Numbered from the stretch's first letter, positions 25,967 to 35,187 are shown. The stretch: DNA of 64,000 bases from Parvibaculum sp045863935 (GCF_045863935.1 NZ_BTVP01000006.1:1-64000), one strand, 5' to 3'. Numbers and translations are program-made. The notes: generated by a model from the letters alone, not told the origin.

Positions 25967-26947
25967 ATGGGTCTGGGATTGAACCGCTTTCAATACACGA
26001 AGGGTCTGCACGACCTCGGCAATGGCGGTTATGCCTGGCTGCAGCCCGACGGCGGCTGGGGCTGGTCGAATGCGGGGCTCATTGTCGATGGCGGCGAGTC
26101 GTTTCTCGTCGACACGCTCTTCGACGTGCCGCTGACGCGCGAGATGCTCGGCGCGATGCGCAAGGCCGAACCGAAGGCCGCCGCCGAGATCAGGACCGTC
26201 GTCAACACGCATCACAATGGCGACCACTGCAACGGCAATGAATGCTGCCATGGCGCCGAGATCATCGCCCACAAGCTCGCGGTCGAAGCCATGCGCCACG
26301 AACCGCCGGCATTGCTCGCGGGCTTCCTCGACCTGGCGCCGGGCCTTGGCGACCTCGGGAAATATGTGACGCAATGTTTTGGCCCCTTCGACTTCAAGGG
26401 CGTCACGCAGACATTACCGACCACGACATTCGAGACGGAGCTGACGCGGCATGTGGGCTCGAAGGAAATCCGCATCATGCATGTCGGGCCCGCGCATACG
26501 CCGGGCGACTCGCTTGTCTACGTACCGGCCGACAAGACCGTGTTCACGGGCGATATCCTTTTCATCGAAGGCCACCCCATCATGTGGGAAGGTCCGGTCT
26601 CGAACTGGATCTCCGCCTGCGACAGGATCATGGCCATGGATGTAGAGACCGTGGTGCCGGGGCATGGGCCGATTACGGGGAAGAACGGCGTGAAGGCCGT
26701 GCGCGACTATCTCGTCTATGTCCGCGACGAGGCGAGGAAGCGCTACGATGCGGGTCTCTCCGCCTTCGATGCGGCAGTCGATATCGATATGTCCGATTAT
26801 GACAGCTGGGGCGACGGCGAACGCATCGTCGTCAATGTATCGACGCTCTACAAGGAGTTCTCCGGCGACGACACGCCGAACGATGTGCCGACGATCTTCG
26901 GCCAGATGGCGGAACTCACGAAACGGCAAGGCCGCCTGCGCGGCTGA
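25967..26947 (+). CDS. MBL-fold metallo-hydrolase with HxNxDH variant motif
   Basis: A 326-aa metallo-beta-lactamase-fold hydrolase. Metal-ligand motifs are THHNGDH near residue 83 (canonical HxHxDH, with Asn at the second His), then GPAHTPGD near 175, FTGDILF near 192 and VPGHGP near 227. AGGGGG lies about 8 bases upstream of the ATG. It stands alone, divergent from the sulfotransferase operon. The change should weaken the Zn1 site; the family includes lactonases, glyoxalase II and quinone-degrading enzymes, so the substrate is open. Confidence 0.87.
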   Translation: MGLGLNRFQYTKGLHDLGNGGYAWLQPDGGWGWSNAGLIVDGGESFLVDTLFDVPLTREMLGAMRKAEPKAAAEIRTVVNTHHNGDHCNGNECCHGAEIIAHKLAVEAMRHEPPALLAGFLDLAPGLGDLGKYVTQCFGPFDFKGVTQTLPTTTFETELTRHVGSKEIRIMHVGPAHTPGDSLVYVPADKTVFTGDILFIEGHPIMWEGPVSNWISACDRIMAMDVETVVPGHGPITGKNGVKAVRDYLVYVRDEARKRYDAGLSAFDAAVDIDMSDYDSWGDGERIVVNVSTLYKEFSGDDTPNDVPTIFGQMAELTKRQGRLRG

Positions 26948-26962
26948 CGTCGCGTCTTCCGG

Positions 26963-26976
26963 CGTTCCGCGGAACG
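26963..26976. promoter_or_regulatory. 14-bp perfect palindrome between the MBL and GST genes
   Basis: CGTTCCGCGGAACG sits 16 bases after the MBL stop. There is no T tract, so it is not a clear terminator. It could be a protein binding site for the following GST genes or chance in GC-rich DNA. Confidence 0.3.
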
Positions 26977-27057
26977 TCACGCACCCGTGATCGTTCGCCC
27001 TGTGGACAGGCGCGGAGCGGTCCCCGATGATCCGCGCAACAACGCCGGGAGGTCGCA

Positions 27058-27843
27058 ATGCCCATTCTTTACGAACACCCGCTCTCGCCCTATGCGCAGA
27101 AGGTGAAGATATCCGCGCGTGAGAAGAACATAGACCTCGAACTGAGAACGCCGGACGGGATCGGTTCGGGAGCGAGTGCGGGTGAATTCCTTGCCGCAAA
27201 TCCGCGCGGCGAGGTGCCGGCGCTCATCGACGGCGATGTCCGCGTCTTCGACTCCACCATCATTCTCGAGTACCTGGAAGACCGGACGCCATCACCCGCC
27301 ATGCTCCCGGCAACGGCCGCTGCGCGCGCAAGGGTGCGCATGATCGAGGATGTCTGCGACACACAATATGAAGCGATCAACTGGGGTCTGGGCGAGATCG
27401 CCTGGTTCGGCCGCGTGACGGGCGACAAGGCGAAGGAAATTCAGAAGCGCGCCGCCGACCAGACGGCGAGAATTCAGGGCTGGCTGACAAAGCAACTCGG
27501 CAACGCCGACTGGTTCAACGATCGCGCCTTCGGCTGGGGCGACCTCTCCGTGGTGCCATACGTCAACGGCTCGGCAGGCTTCGGCAACGCACCGGATGAG
27601 GGCTCACCCCTCGGCAAATGGCTTGGACGCGCGAACGAACGCGCAAGCGTTGCACGCACGGCGCTTGAAGCTCGCGACAGCATCGCCGGCATGCAGCAGG
27701 TGGCGAACATCCTCGAACAAGGCCTCTTCAAGCGCGAATATCGCGACCATCGTCTCGAATGGATGATGAAGACCGGCGGACCGGAGATCGTTCTCGACGG
27801 CCTGAAGAAAAACAACATCCGCTTCAGTTACGAATTCGAATAG
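27058..27843 (+). CDS. glutathione S-transferase family protein
   Basis: A 261-aa GST. The N-terminal thioredoxin domain begins ILYEHPLSPYAQKVKISAREKN, with the expected loop NPRGEVPALIDGD and FDSTIILEYLED. The all-helical C-terminal domain spans about residues 90-225. It is slightly longer than usual because of a C-terminal helix ending in FSYEFE. GGGAGG lies upstream of the ATG. It is 8 bases upstream of a second GST, and the GH84-like gene follows, forming a likely operon 27058-29862. Confidence 0.9.
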   Translation: MPILYEHPLSPYAQKVKISAREKNIDLELRTPDGIGSGASAGEFLAANPRGEVPALIDGDVRVFDSTIILEYLEDRTPSPAMLPATAAARARVRMIEDVCDTQYEAINWGLGEIAWFGRVTGDKAKEIQKRAADQTARIQGWLTKQLGNADWFNDRAFGWGDLSVVPYVNGSAGFGNAPDEGSPLGKWLGRANERASVARTALEARDSIAGMQQVANILEQGLFKREYRDHRLEWMMKTGGPEIVLDGLKKNNIRFSYEFE

Positions 27844-27851
27844 GGGAACTC

Positions 27852-28784
27852 ATGGCCGCGACCGCGCAATCGATCATTCTGCATCAATACGATATTTCGC
27901 CCTTCTCCGAGAAAGTGCGTGTGGCGTTCGGCATCAAGGGGCTCGAATGGTTCGCTTGCGACGAGCCGGTCATCATGCCGAAACCCGAACTGCTGGCACT
28001 GACCGGGGGCTACCGGAAAATTCCCGTCATGCAGATCGGCGCGGATATCTATTGCGATACGCAGATCATCCTGCGCGAGCTCGAAATGCGCTTCCCCGTG
28101 CCGACGCTTTTTCCGGGCACCGGCAAGGGACTCGGATGGGGTGTCGCCATGTGGACGGATCGCATCTTTTTCCAGGCGGCCGTCGCGATCATTTTCGGCG
28201 GGGGCACGCCGCTGGCGGACGAGGCCTTCATCAAGGACCGGGAAAAGCTGACGGGCCGTCCCTTCGACATTGCAGGCATGAAAGCCGCCGCGCCGATGAT
28301 GGCCGAACAGTTCCGCGCGCAGCTCGGCTGGCTTGAAGACCAGCTCGCCGACGGCCGCCGCTTCCTTCCCGGAAACGATCCCGGGCTCGCCGATGCGAGC
28401 GCCTTTTACAATTTGGCCTTTGTGCGCTGGACAAGCCCCGCAGGCGCGAAACTGATCGATGGTTTTCCGGGCGTCGCCGCCTGGGAGAAACGCGTCGCCG
28501 GGATCGGGCATGGGCGGCGCAGCGAGATTTCGCGCGACGACGCCCTCGATATCGCGAAAGCGGCGACGAGCACGGAAGCCGCGAAGGCCGATCCCGGCGA
28601 ACCGAACGGGCTGAAGCCCGGCGATGCGGTGACCGTGATGGCGGACGATTACGGCCGCGATCCCATCGCCGGCGAACTCGTCTCCTCCTCCGCCCAGCAC
28701 ATCGCGCTGAAGCGGAGCGACCCGCGCGTCGGTGAAGTCGTGGTTCACTTTCCGCGGGCGGGCTTTCTTGTTCTGAAGTCGTGA
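27852..28784 (+). CDS. glutathione S-transferase with C-terminal extra domain
   Basis: A 310-aa protein. Residues 1-85 form the GST N-terminal domain (LHQYDISPFSEKVRVAFGIKG, YRKIPVMQIG, CDTQIILREL). Residues about 95-220 are the helical GST domain. About 80 more residues, LKPGDAVTVMADDYGRDPIAGELVS onward, look like a small beta-barrel and are not part of standard GSTs. It follows the previous GST by 8 bases and is probably cotranscribed. The extra domain might bind a ligand or partner. Confidence 0.87.
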   Translation: MAATAQSIILHQYDISPFSEKVRVAFGIKGLEWFACDEPVIMPKPELLALTGGYRKIPVMQIGADIYCDTQIILRELEMRFPVPTLFPGTGKGLGWGVAMWTDRIFFQAAVAIIFGGGTPLADEAFIKDREKLTGRPFDIAGMKAAAPMMAEQFRAQLGWLEDQLADGRRFLPGNDPGLADASAFYNLAFVRWTSPAGAKLIDGFPGVAAWEKRVAGIGHGRRSEISRDDALDIAKAATSTEAAKADPGEPNGLKPGDAVTVMADDYGRDPIAGELVSSSAQHIALKRSDPRVGEVVVHFPRAGFLVLKS

Positions 28785-28797
28785 TACGCTCGCGGCC

Positions 28798-29862
28798 ATG
28801 ATTCCCGAACTTGGCACCATCGAAGGTTTTTACGGACGACCCTGGGACTGGGAGGCGCGCGCCGCCCATGTGAGCGCGCTCGCGCCGCATGGCTACCGCT
28901 TCTTCCTCTACGCACCGAAGGCCGACACATTTTTGCGCCGCCGCTGGAGCGAACCGCATCCGCGCGAGGAAGTGGAGCATCTTTCCGCTCTCGCCGCCCA
29001 TTGCCGGGCGGAGGGCGTGCGCTTCGGCGTCGGGCTGAGCCCCTATGAGCTCTATCTCGATTTCGACGACGCGGCGCGCGAAGCCTTGGCGCAGAAGCTC
29101 CGCTGGCTCGATGAAATCGGCATCGACGACCTGGCGATCCTTTTCGACGACATGCGCGGCGACCTGCCGGGCCTCGCAGACAAGCAGATCGAGATCGTGG
29201 ATTGCGCGGCCGAACGCACCAAGGCGGGGCGGCTCATCGTCTGCCCCAGCTACTATACCGACGACCCGATCCTCGACCGCGTTTTCGGGCAGCGGCCCGA
29301 AAGCTACCTCGACGAGCTGGGAGAGCGGCTCGATCCGTCAATCGAGATTTTCTGGACAGGCCCCCGCGTCTGCTCGAAGGAGATGCCGGCCGATCACCTC
29401 GCCCGCGTCGGCGAAACGCTGAGGCGGCGCCCCTTCATCTGGGACAATTATCCTGTGAACGACGGGCAGCGCATGTCGCCTTTCCTGCATCTGCGCGGCT
29501 TCACCGGACGCAGCGGAGAGATCGGCCCTCTCGTCTCCGCGCATGGCGTCAACCCTGCATCGCAGCCGTTGCTCAGCCTCATTCCGATGCTCACGCTCGA
29601 AGCGGTTTACCGGAACCCGGAATACGATGCCGAGACGGCTTTCCTCGCGGCGGCCGAAACGGTTGCGGGGCCGGAGCTTGCCCGCATGCTGGCTGAAGAC
29701 CTGCCGCTCATGCAGGACAAGGGCCTCGACGGCATGAGCGAAAAGGAAACGGCGGCGCTGCGAACCCGCTACGCCGCCGTCGACAATCCTTGTGCCCGCG
29801 AGGTCGTCCAGTGGCTCGATGGCTACTGGCGCATCACCGACGAAATCGTCCAGACGCAGTAA
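28798..29862 (+). CDS. GH84-type beta-N-acetylglucosaminidase (O-GlcNAcase-like), catalytic domain only
   Basis: A 354-aa protein matching the glycoside hydrolase family 84 catalytic barrel. It begins GTIEGFYGRPWDW, followed by YAPKAD, the paired catalytic aspartates in ILFDDM near residue 120, WTGP and WDNYPVND near 218. GH84 enzymes remove GlcNAc from proteins or glycans by substrate-assisted catalysis. There is no signal peptide and no carbohydrate-binding module, so it should be cytoplasmic. The start has no strong Shine-Dalgarno and lies 13 bases after the GST stop, suggesting coupled expression. Confidence 0.85.
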   Translation: MIPELGTIEGFYGRPWDWEARAAHVSALAPHGYRFFLYAPKADTFLRRRWSEPHPREEVEHLSALAAHCRAEGVRFGVGLSPYELYLDFDDAAREALAQKLRWLDEIGIDDLAILFDDMRGDLPGLADKQIEIVDCAAERTKAGRLIVCPSYYTDDPILDRVFGQRPESYLDELGERLDPSIEIFWTGPRVCSKEMPADHLARVGETLRRRPFIWDNYPVNDGQRMSPFLHLRGFTGRSGEIGPLVSAHGVNPASQPLLSLIPMLTLEAVYRNPEYDAETAFLAAAETVAGPELARMLAEDLPLMQDKGLDGMSEKETAALRTRYAAVDNPCAREVVQWLDGYWRITDEIVQTQ

Positions 29863-29869
29863 ACGTCCC

Positions 29870-30688
29870 TCAGCGGGCCGTCATGCCACCATCGATGACG
29901 AGTTCCGAGCCCGTCATGTAGCGCGACTCGTCGGAAGCGAGGAAGACAATGCCCGCCGCGATGTCGGCAGGAAGCCCCGCATAGCCGAGCGGCGCACCGA
30001 CCAACGCGATGGCGTTCGGGTCGATCGTGTTGGCGCCTTCCGGCAGTTGCAGCACGCTGGAAGAAACGGCGCCGACGCCACCGCCACCCTGCGGAATCTT
30101 CTGCCAGATCGCCGTGTCGATGATGCCGGGATGAACCGAATTCACGCGCACATTCATCTGCGCCTGCGCGCATTCGAGCGCGACGGCCTTCGTGAACAGG
30201 CGGACCGCGCCCTTCGTCGCGCAGTAACCGGCAAGCCCCGGCGCGCCCTGGAGACCGGCGATCGAGGAAATGTTGATGACCGAGCCGCCGCCGGATGCCG
30301 CAATGAGCGGAATGCCATGCTTCACGCCGAAGAAGACGCCGTCGACATTGATCGCCTGCTGGCGGCCCCAGTCTTCGTAGCTCATCTCGAAAATCGAGGC
30401 GCCGATGCCGATGCCGGCATTGTTGACGAGAATATTGAGGCCGCCGAACTCGTCCTTCACGGCGGCGACGACTTCCTGCCAGCGCGCCTCGCTCGTCACG
30501 TCGTGACGGTGAGCGCTTGCCGTGCCGCCTGCCTTGGTGATGATCTCGACCGTTTCCTTGAGGCCCGCCTCGTCCACGTCGGTCACCACGACCTTGGCAC
30601 CCTCGGCAGCCAGCGCGACCGCCGCCCCCCGGCCGATACCGCTCGCCGCGCCCGTGACCAGCGCTACCTTGCCGCTTACCCGTCCCAT
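29870..30688 (-). CDS. SDR family oxidoreductase
   Basis: A 272-aa classical SDR: cofactor motif TGAASGIG at residues 12-19, NNAGIG near 92, serine in NISSIAG near 145 and YCATK near 158-162, ending GSELVIDGGMTAR. It has an unusually glycine-rich loop GGGGVGAVSSS after the substrate-binding region. It is divergent from a TetR gene across 158 bases containing an inverted repeat, so the TetR protein may control it. Likely a steroid- or alcohol-type dehydrogenase; the substrate is unknown. Confidence 0.9.
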   Translation of the reverse strand: MGRVSGKVALVTGAASGIGRGAAVALAAEGAKVVVTDVDEAGLKETVEIITKAGGTASAHRHDVTSEARWQEVVAAVKDEFGGLNILVNNAGIGIGASIFEMSYEDWGRQQAINVDGVFFGVKHGIPLIAASGGGSVINISSIAGLQGAPGLAGYCATKGAVRLFTKAVALECAQAQMNVRVNSVHPGIIDTAIWQKIPQGGGGVGAVSSSVLQLPEGANTIDPNAIALVGAPLGYAGLPADIAAGIVFLASDESRYMTGSELVIDGGMTAR

Positions 30689-30719
30689 GTTTTTCTCCCG
30701 GAAGCTTCTTATGGTTGAT

Positions 30720-30752
30720 GCCTGAGTCTTAGGGTAAGAGCCCTAGACAGGC
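30720..30752. promoter_or_regulatory. imperfect inverted repeat, candidate TetR operator
   Basis: Left arm GCCTGAGTCTTAGGG and right arm CCCTAGACAGGC match except for three extra bases in the left arm. It lies 32 bases upstream of the SDR start and about 95 upstream of the TetR start, in the shared divergent region. Such placement is typical of autoregulating TetR operators. Confidence 0.45.
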
Positions 30753-30846
30753 AACGCCCCACCCCATCCCGGCCTTCCCGGGCAAATGCGGACTTGTGAA
30801 GAAATATACCACAGTCTATTTTTGTCCCGAGGAGATCGCCGAGCCA

Positions 30847-31476
30847 ATGACAAGACTTCTGAAATCGAAAGCAGCGCCGAAGATGGAGGGCGCCCCACGC
30901 CGGTCCAGCAAGAAGGAACGCACGCGGCAGGAGATTTACCGTTCCGCGATGCGGCTCTTTGCCGAGAGCGACTACGACAAGGTGACCATCGAGGAAATCT
31001 GCGCCGCGGCCGGCGTCGCCAAAGCGACCTTCTTCCTCCATTTCCCCGGAAAGTCCGCCCTCATTGCCGTTTTCAACGAGGAAGTGACCCGCTCGCTCGC
31101 CGAACGGCTTGCAGGCTACGAGGGAAGCGCGGAGGAGGAGTTGCTCCTTCTCGTTTCCGTTCTTCGCGAAGCCTGGGAACTGAACGCGCCCGTCATGCAC
31201 AAGATGCTGAGCGACTTCCTGGACCAGCCGGCCCTCGTCAGCAAGGCTGCGGTGGTGAACGAAAGCGTGCTCGACCTCGTGACCCACATCGTCGAACGCG
31301 GCCAGAAGCGCGGCGAGTTCACGACCGGCTGCCCCCCGGAAATGGCCGCCATCGCCCTTGTCGCCGCATGGAGCGCCTTCACCGCCTGGTGGCTCCAGAA
31401 CCCTGAATCGGACACGGACGAAATCAACCGCGGCCTTCTCGAATTCCAGCTCAACGGTCTCAGGAAGAAGACCTGA
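30847..31476 (+). CDS. TetR/AcrR family transcriptional regulator
   Basis: A 209-aa regulator starting MTRLLKSK. The HTH lies at about residues 30-65 (DKVTIEEICAAAGVAKATFFLHFPGKSAL). The C-terminal ligand-binding domain follows and includes two Trp-rich helices (AAWSAFTAWWLQ). GAGGAG lies 12 bases before this ATG; a GTG at 30796 would add 17 residues but lacks a binding site. It is divergent from an SDR and upstream of a luciferase-like gene; either may be its target. Confidence 0.87.
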   Translation: MTRLLKSKAAPKMEGAPRRSSKKERTRQEIYRSAMRLFAESDYDKVTIEEICAAAGVAKATFFLHFPGKSALIAVFNEEVTRSLAERLAGYEGSAEEELLLLVSVLREAWELNAPVMHKMLSDFLDQPALVSKAAVVNESVLDLVTHIVERGQKRGEFTTGCPPEMAAIALVAAWSAFTAWWLQNPESDTDEINRGLLEFQLNGLRKKT

Positions 31477-31586
31477 AGGAAGACAAGCACGGCGCCCGCC
31501 GGGGACGGCATCTAACCTATGGACAAAAGGGCCGCCCGGCGGTCCGATAGGGCCAGACGACATTCACAGACTGAGGAAACGCAATC

Positions 31587-32804
31587 ATGCCAGGACAGAA
31601 AATGCGGTTCGGCGCCTTTATCGCGCCGTTCCACCCGCTCAACGAAAATCCCACCCTCGCACTCGAACGCGATATCGAACTCGTCCAGTTGATGGACAAG
31701 CTCGGCTATGACGAGGCATGGATCGGCGAACACCATTCGGCGGGCTATGAACTGATCGCCAGCCCCGAACTCTTCATCGCCACGGTCGCGGAGCGCACGC
31801 GCAACATCAAACTCGGCACCGGCGTCTCCTCGCTCCCCTATCACCATCCGCTGATGCTCGCCGACCGCATCAACCAGCTCGACCACATCACGCGCGGCCG
31901 CGTGATGCTGGGCGTGGGCCCCGGCTCGCTTCCCTCCGATGCCTTCATGATGGGCATCACGGTGGCAAAACAGCGCGACATGATGGACGAAGCGCTCGAC
32001 GTGATCGTTCCCTTGCTGCGCGGCGAGAAGGTGACGGCGAAGACGGACTGGTTCGAACTGAAGGACGCGCAGCTTCAGATGACACCCTGGTCGCGGCCCT
32101 CCGTCGAGATCGCGGTCGCCAGCCAGGTTTCGCCCACCGGCGCAACGGCCGCCGGCCGCCACGGCCTCGGCCTGCTCTCGATCGGCGCGACCTCGGCGGG
32201 CGGCTTCAATGCACTCGGATCGAACTGGGCAATCTGCGAGGACACCGCCAAGGACAACGGCAAGACCGTCGACCGCAGCCAGTGGCGCCTCGTCGGCCCG
32301 GTTCACATCGCCGAGACGCGGGAAAAAGCGCGCGAGAACGTGCGCTTCGGCCTCGAACAGTGGCTCTACTACTTCCGCGAAGTGGCGGCCCTGCCGCTGG
32401 CACCGACGGACGGCTCCGATCCGGTGGATGCGCTTATCGCTTCCGGCATGGCCGTGGTCGGCACGCCGGACGACGCCATTGCCCAGATCGAGCGCCTGCA
32501 GCAGCAGTCGGGCGGCTTCGGCTGCTTCATGCAGCTCGCGCATAACTGGGCGAACTGGGAGAACACCAGGCACTCCTACGAACTCATGGCACGCTACGTC
32601 TTCCCGAAGTTCCAGCAGCTCAACGACAATCGCGAAGCTTCGCTCAACTGGGCACGCGACAATCGTCCGGAATTCATGGGCCAGGCGATGATGGCTGTCG
32701 GCAGCCGCGTCGCGCAGCATATCGAGAAGAAGGGCACGGAGAACATCCGTCCCGAAATCCTCGCGGCAATGGGCCTCGACAAGAAGACCGACGCCGCCGA
32801 ATAA
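31587..32804 (+). CDS. LLM-class flavin-dependent oxidoreductase (luciferase-like monooxygenase)
   Basis: A 405-aa FMN- or F420-type monooxygenase with the bacterial luciferase barrel: MRFGAFIAPFHP at the N-terminus, WIGEHHSAGYELIASPELF near residue 50, GTGVSSLPYHHPLMLADR near 85 and RVMLGVGPGSLPSDAFMMG. This subgroup includes limonene 1,2-monooxygenase-type and alkanal monooxygenase-like enzymes. GAGGAA lies upstream of the ATG. It may belong to the TetR unit upstream (110-base gap) and is followed by a strong terminator. The oxidised substrate is unknown. Confidence 0.9.
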   Translation: MPGQKMRFGAFIAPFHPLNENPTLALERDIELVQLMDKLGYDEAWIGEHHSAGYELIASPELFIATVAERTRNIKLGTGVSSLPYHHPLMLADRINQLDHITRGRVMLGVGPGSLPSDAFMMGITVAKQRDMMDEALDVIVPLLRGEKVTAKTDWFELKDAQLQMTPWSRPSVEIAVASQVSPTGATAAGRHGLGLLSIGATSAGGFNALGSNWAICEDTAKDNGKTVDRSQWRLVGPVHIAETREKARENVRFGLEQWLYYFREVAALPLAPTDGSDPVDALIASGMAVVGTPDDAIAQIERLQQQSGGFGCFMQLAHNWANWENTRHSYELMARYVFPKFQQLNDNREASLNWARDNRPEFMGQAMMAVGSRVAQHIEKKGTENIRPEILAAMGLDKKTDAAE

Positions 32805-32824
32805 GGCGCCACAGCCTGAATGCG

Positions 32825-32855
32825 AAAAGGGCGGCTCTTTCGAGCCGCCCTTTTT
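32825..32855. terminator. bidirectional rho-independent terminator
   Basis: A 10-bp perfect stem (AGGGCGGCTC with GAGCCGCCCT), loop TTTC, flanked by AAAA on the left and TTTTT on the right. It lies between the convergent luciferase-like and acyl-CoA synthetase genes and can serve both. Confidence 0.92.
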
Positions 32856-32876
32856 GATTTGCAGTTCGAGACCGCG

Positions 32877-34679
32877 CTAAAGCCTGAACTCGCCCGAGCA
32901 TATCTTGCCGTAGAGATGCTGGTCGACCGGCACGTATTTCTTCTGCACGGGGCAGTTGAAGAAGATCGGTTCAGGAATAGCCGACGGATCGAAACCTTCC
33001 CTCACGAGTTCCACCTTGCGGTGCTTGAAGGTGCCGGTGACTTCCATTTCCGGCTGGATGCGCAGGAAGACCGGCACGGCATAGTCCGGCAGCTCCTTCT
33101 GCATCTGGACGCGGAACCTGTCGAGGTCGAGCGAACCGTTCTCGGCAACGATCGAGGCCATGCCCGCGCGCCCGTCCGCGCCGGGCACATGCACGCCGTA
33201 AACATTGGCTTCCTTGACGCCCGGAAAGACGGAGATCGCTTCCGCGACTTCGGAAGTCGCGACGTTCTCGCCTTTCCAGCGGAACGTGTCGCCGATGCGG
33301 TCGACGAAATAGAAGTAGCCGAGATTGTCCCGGCGCAGAAGGTCGCCCGTGCGGAACCACATGTCGCCCTTCTCGAAGACGTCACGCAGGATCTTCTTCT
33401 CGGTTTCTTCCTTCTTGGCGTAGCCATCGAAGCGGCCCGTCGGCTGATCCGGATTGTCCGAAATCTTGCCGAGCGCCTCACCGGCTTCGCCGGGCTCCGC
33501 GACCATGCAGAAACCGTCCGCGCCGCGCAGCGGCTGCTCTTTCTCGATGTCGAACTTCACGATCTCCACGTTGAACTTGTTCTTCGCCCAGCCCGGAACC
33601 CGTCCGATCGCGCCCGGCGTGCCGTCGAAATTCATCAGCGCCACGTTACCTTCCGTGGCGCCGTAGAACTCGAGCACCCGCGGAATGCGGAATCGCTTCT
33701 GAAAGGTCGTCCATATCTCGGGCCTGAGCCCGTTGCCGACCGCCATACGGAGTTTGTGCTTCCGTTCCTTCGGATGCTTCTCCGTGTTGAGAAGATAGCG
33801 GCACAGCTCGCCAATGTATTGGAAGAGCGTCGCCTTGTACTTGTGGGTATCGTCCCAGAATTGCGTGGCCGAAAATTTGCGCCGCAGGATCACCGAGCCG
33901 CCGACCGTGAGCGTCGTACCGACGGCGCAGACGCCGCCAGCCGAATGGTAGAGCGGCAGCACGATGTACATGCGGTCCTTCTCGCTCGCATTCGCCCCCG
34001 CGGCGAAGCCTGCCATCATGCTTCTGAGACGAACATGCGGAATGCGGGCCGCCTTCGGGTTTCCCGTCGTGCCGCTTGTGTAGATGAAGAGCGCGTTATC
34101 GTCCTGCGTCACGTCCTTGCGGATGTCCGCAGGCAAGGGATCGCCGGACTGCTGCGCGAGTGCGGCATCGAGGTCGTGCGCTCCTTGCATCTGCCCGCCT
34201 GTCGTCCAGACGGTCATCGGCCGCTCAATCTGATCGGCCGCCGTCGAATAATTCTCCGCAAGCTCCGCGCCAAGCACCAGATGGTTCGCGTTTGAAATAT
34301 TGAGGCAATGCGCAAGCGGACCCTTGGTGAGGTTCGTGTTGATCAGGGCCGCCGTCGCGCCCGTCTTGACGATGCCCAGCCAGGCGATCAGATATTCCGG
34401 ACGGTTCTCCATCATCAGCGCAACGACGTCGCCGCGACCGAGCCCCTGCTCTTTCAGCCAGCGCGCATAGCGATTGGCCTCGGCGTTGTATTCGCGATAG
34501 GTGACCGTGCGGTCCTCGAAATAGATGGCGATGTTGTTCGGCTTTTCCGCTGCCAGCTTTTCGATCGTGTCCGCGAAGGTATGAGACGCGTCCTCCCTGA
34601 TCTCCTTCAGCTTCCCCAGCGAACGGAGCGCCGCGCGCACGAAGATGATTTCATTGCCGACCCGTTTGACAAGACCCAT
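32877..34679 (-). CDS. long-/very-long-chain acyl-CoA synthetase, FATP/FadD6-like
   Basis: A 600-aa adenylate-forming enzyme: P-loop YTSGTTGNPKAARIPHVR near residue 197, the FATP-type GNGLRPEIWTTFQKRF, EFYGATEGN near 318, and the GD motif WFRTGDLLRRD near 425. The C-terminus contains GTFKHRKVELVREGFDP, typical of the FATP/very-long-chain branch rather than FadD. The family activates long fatty acids, sometimes coupled to uptake. It has a 178-base gap to the divergent TusA-like gene. Confidence 0.92.
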   Translation of the reverse strand: MGLVKRVGNEIIFVRAALRSLGKLKEIREDASHTFADTIEKLAAEKPNNIAIYFEDRTVTYREYNAEANRYARWLKEQGLGRGDVVALMMENRPEYLIAWLGIVKTGATAALINTNLTKGPLAHCLNISNANHLVLGAELAENYSTAADQIERPMTVWTTGGQMQGAHDLDAALAQQSGDPLPADIRKDVTQDDNALFIYTSGTTGNPKAARIPHVRLRSMMAGFAAGANASEKDRMYIVLPLYHSAGGVCAVGTTLTVGGSVILRRKFSATQFWDDTHKYKATLFQYIGELCRYLLNTEKHPKERKHKLRMAVGNGLRPEIWTTFQKRFRIPRVLEFYGATEGNVALMNFDGTPGAIGRVPGWAKNKFNVEIVKFDIEKEQPLRGADGFCMVAEPGEAGEALGKISDNPDQPTGRFDGYAKKEETEKKILRDVFEKGDMWFRTGDLLRRDNLGYFYFVDRIGDTFRWKGENVATSEVAEAISVFPGVKEANVYGVHVPGADGRAGMASIVAENGSLDLDRFRVQMQKELPDYAVPVFLRIQPEMEVTGTFKHRKVELVREGFDPSAIPEPIFFNCPVQKKYVPVDQHLYGKICSGEFRL

Positions 34680-34857
34680 CTCGACCCTCCTCCCGTTGCA
34701 TTATGCGTATTCCGCGCTTTTGTCAGTTATGCCCGTCCCCCGGTTGGAGCGTCAAGAAAAGCCACATTTCGGGGCGTAAAATCGGCGTTACTCATGCCGG
34801 ACGTGACAGCAAGGCGGGACGGCCCCATTATCAGCCGCGAAATCCACGGCGGCACGC

Positions 34858-35187
34858 ATGGACCTGCAAATGAGCGGCGAGACGACAGATGAAAGCGCGC
34901 CGGGCGACCCCGGCGAGGTTCTGCTCGATGTGATCGGCCAGCGTTGCCCGCTACCCGTTCTGCGCGCCCGCAAGCGGCTCATCCGGCTGGAACCCGGACG
35001 GCTTGTAAGGGTATTTGCGAGCGACCCGGTCGCGCGGATCGACATGCCGCATTTTTGTGCCGAGGCAGGCCATGAACTCGTCGAGGTCCGGGACCGGGGA
35101 ACCTGGGTCGAATTCCTGATCCGCCGTGGCGAGAACATTCGCGAACCGGACGACGAACTCCTCTCGAAGCCTGTGAGCGACCTCTAG
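34858..35187 (+). CDS. TusA/SirA-like sulfurtransferase family protein
   Basis: A 109-aa protein with the TusA fold. The signature is LDVIGQRCPLPVLRARKRL, with the single conserved Cys in the CPxP motif near residue 30, then FASDPVARIDMPHFCAEAGHEL. TusA-like proteins carry persulfide sulfur for tRNA thiolation, molybdenum cofactor or dsr/sulfur oxidation routes. Start at 34858; an internal ATG at 34870 is possible. Its stop overlaps the convergent GNAT stop. There is no linked tus or moa gene, so the acceptor is unknown. Confidence 0.87.
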   Translation: MDLQMSGETTDESAPGDPGEVLLDVIGQRCPLPVLRARKRLIRLEPGRLVRVFASDPVARIDMPHFCAEAGHELVEVRDRGTWVEFLIRRGENIREPDDELLSKPVSDL

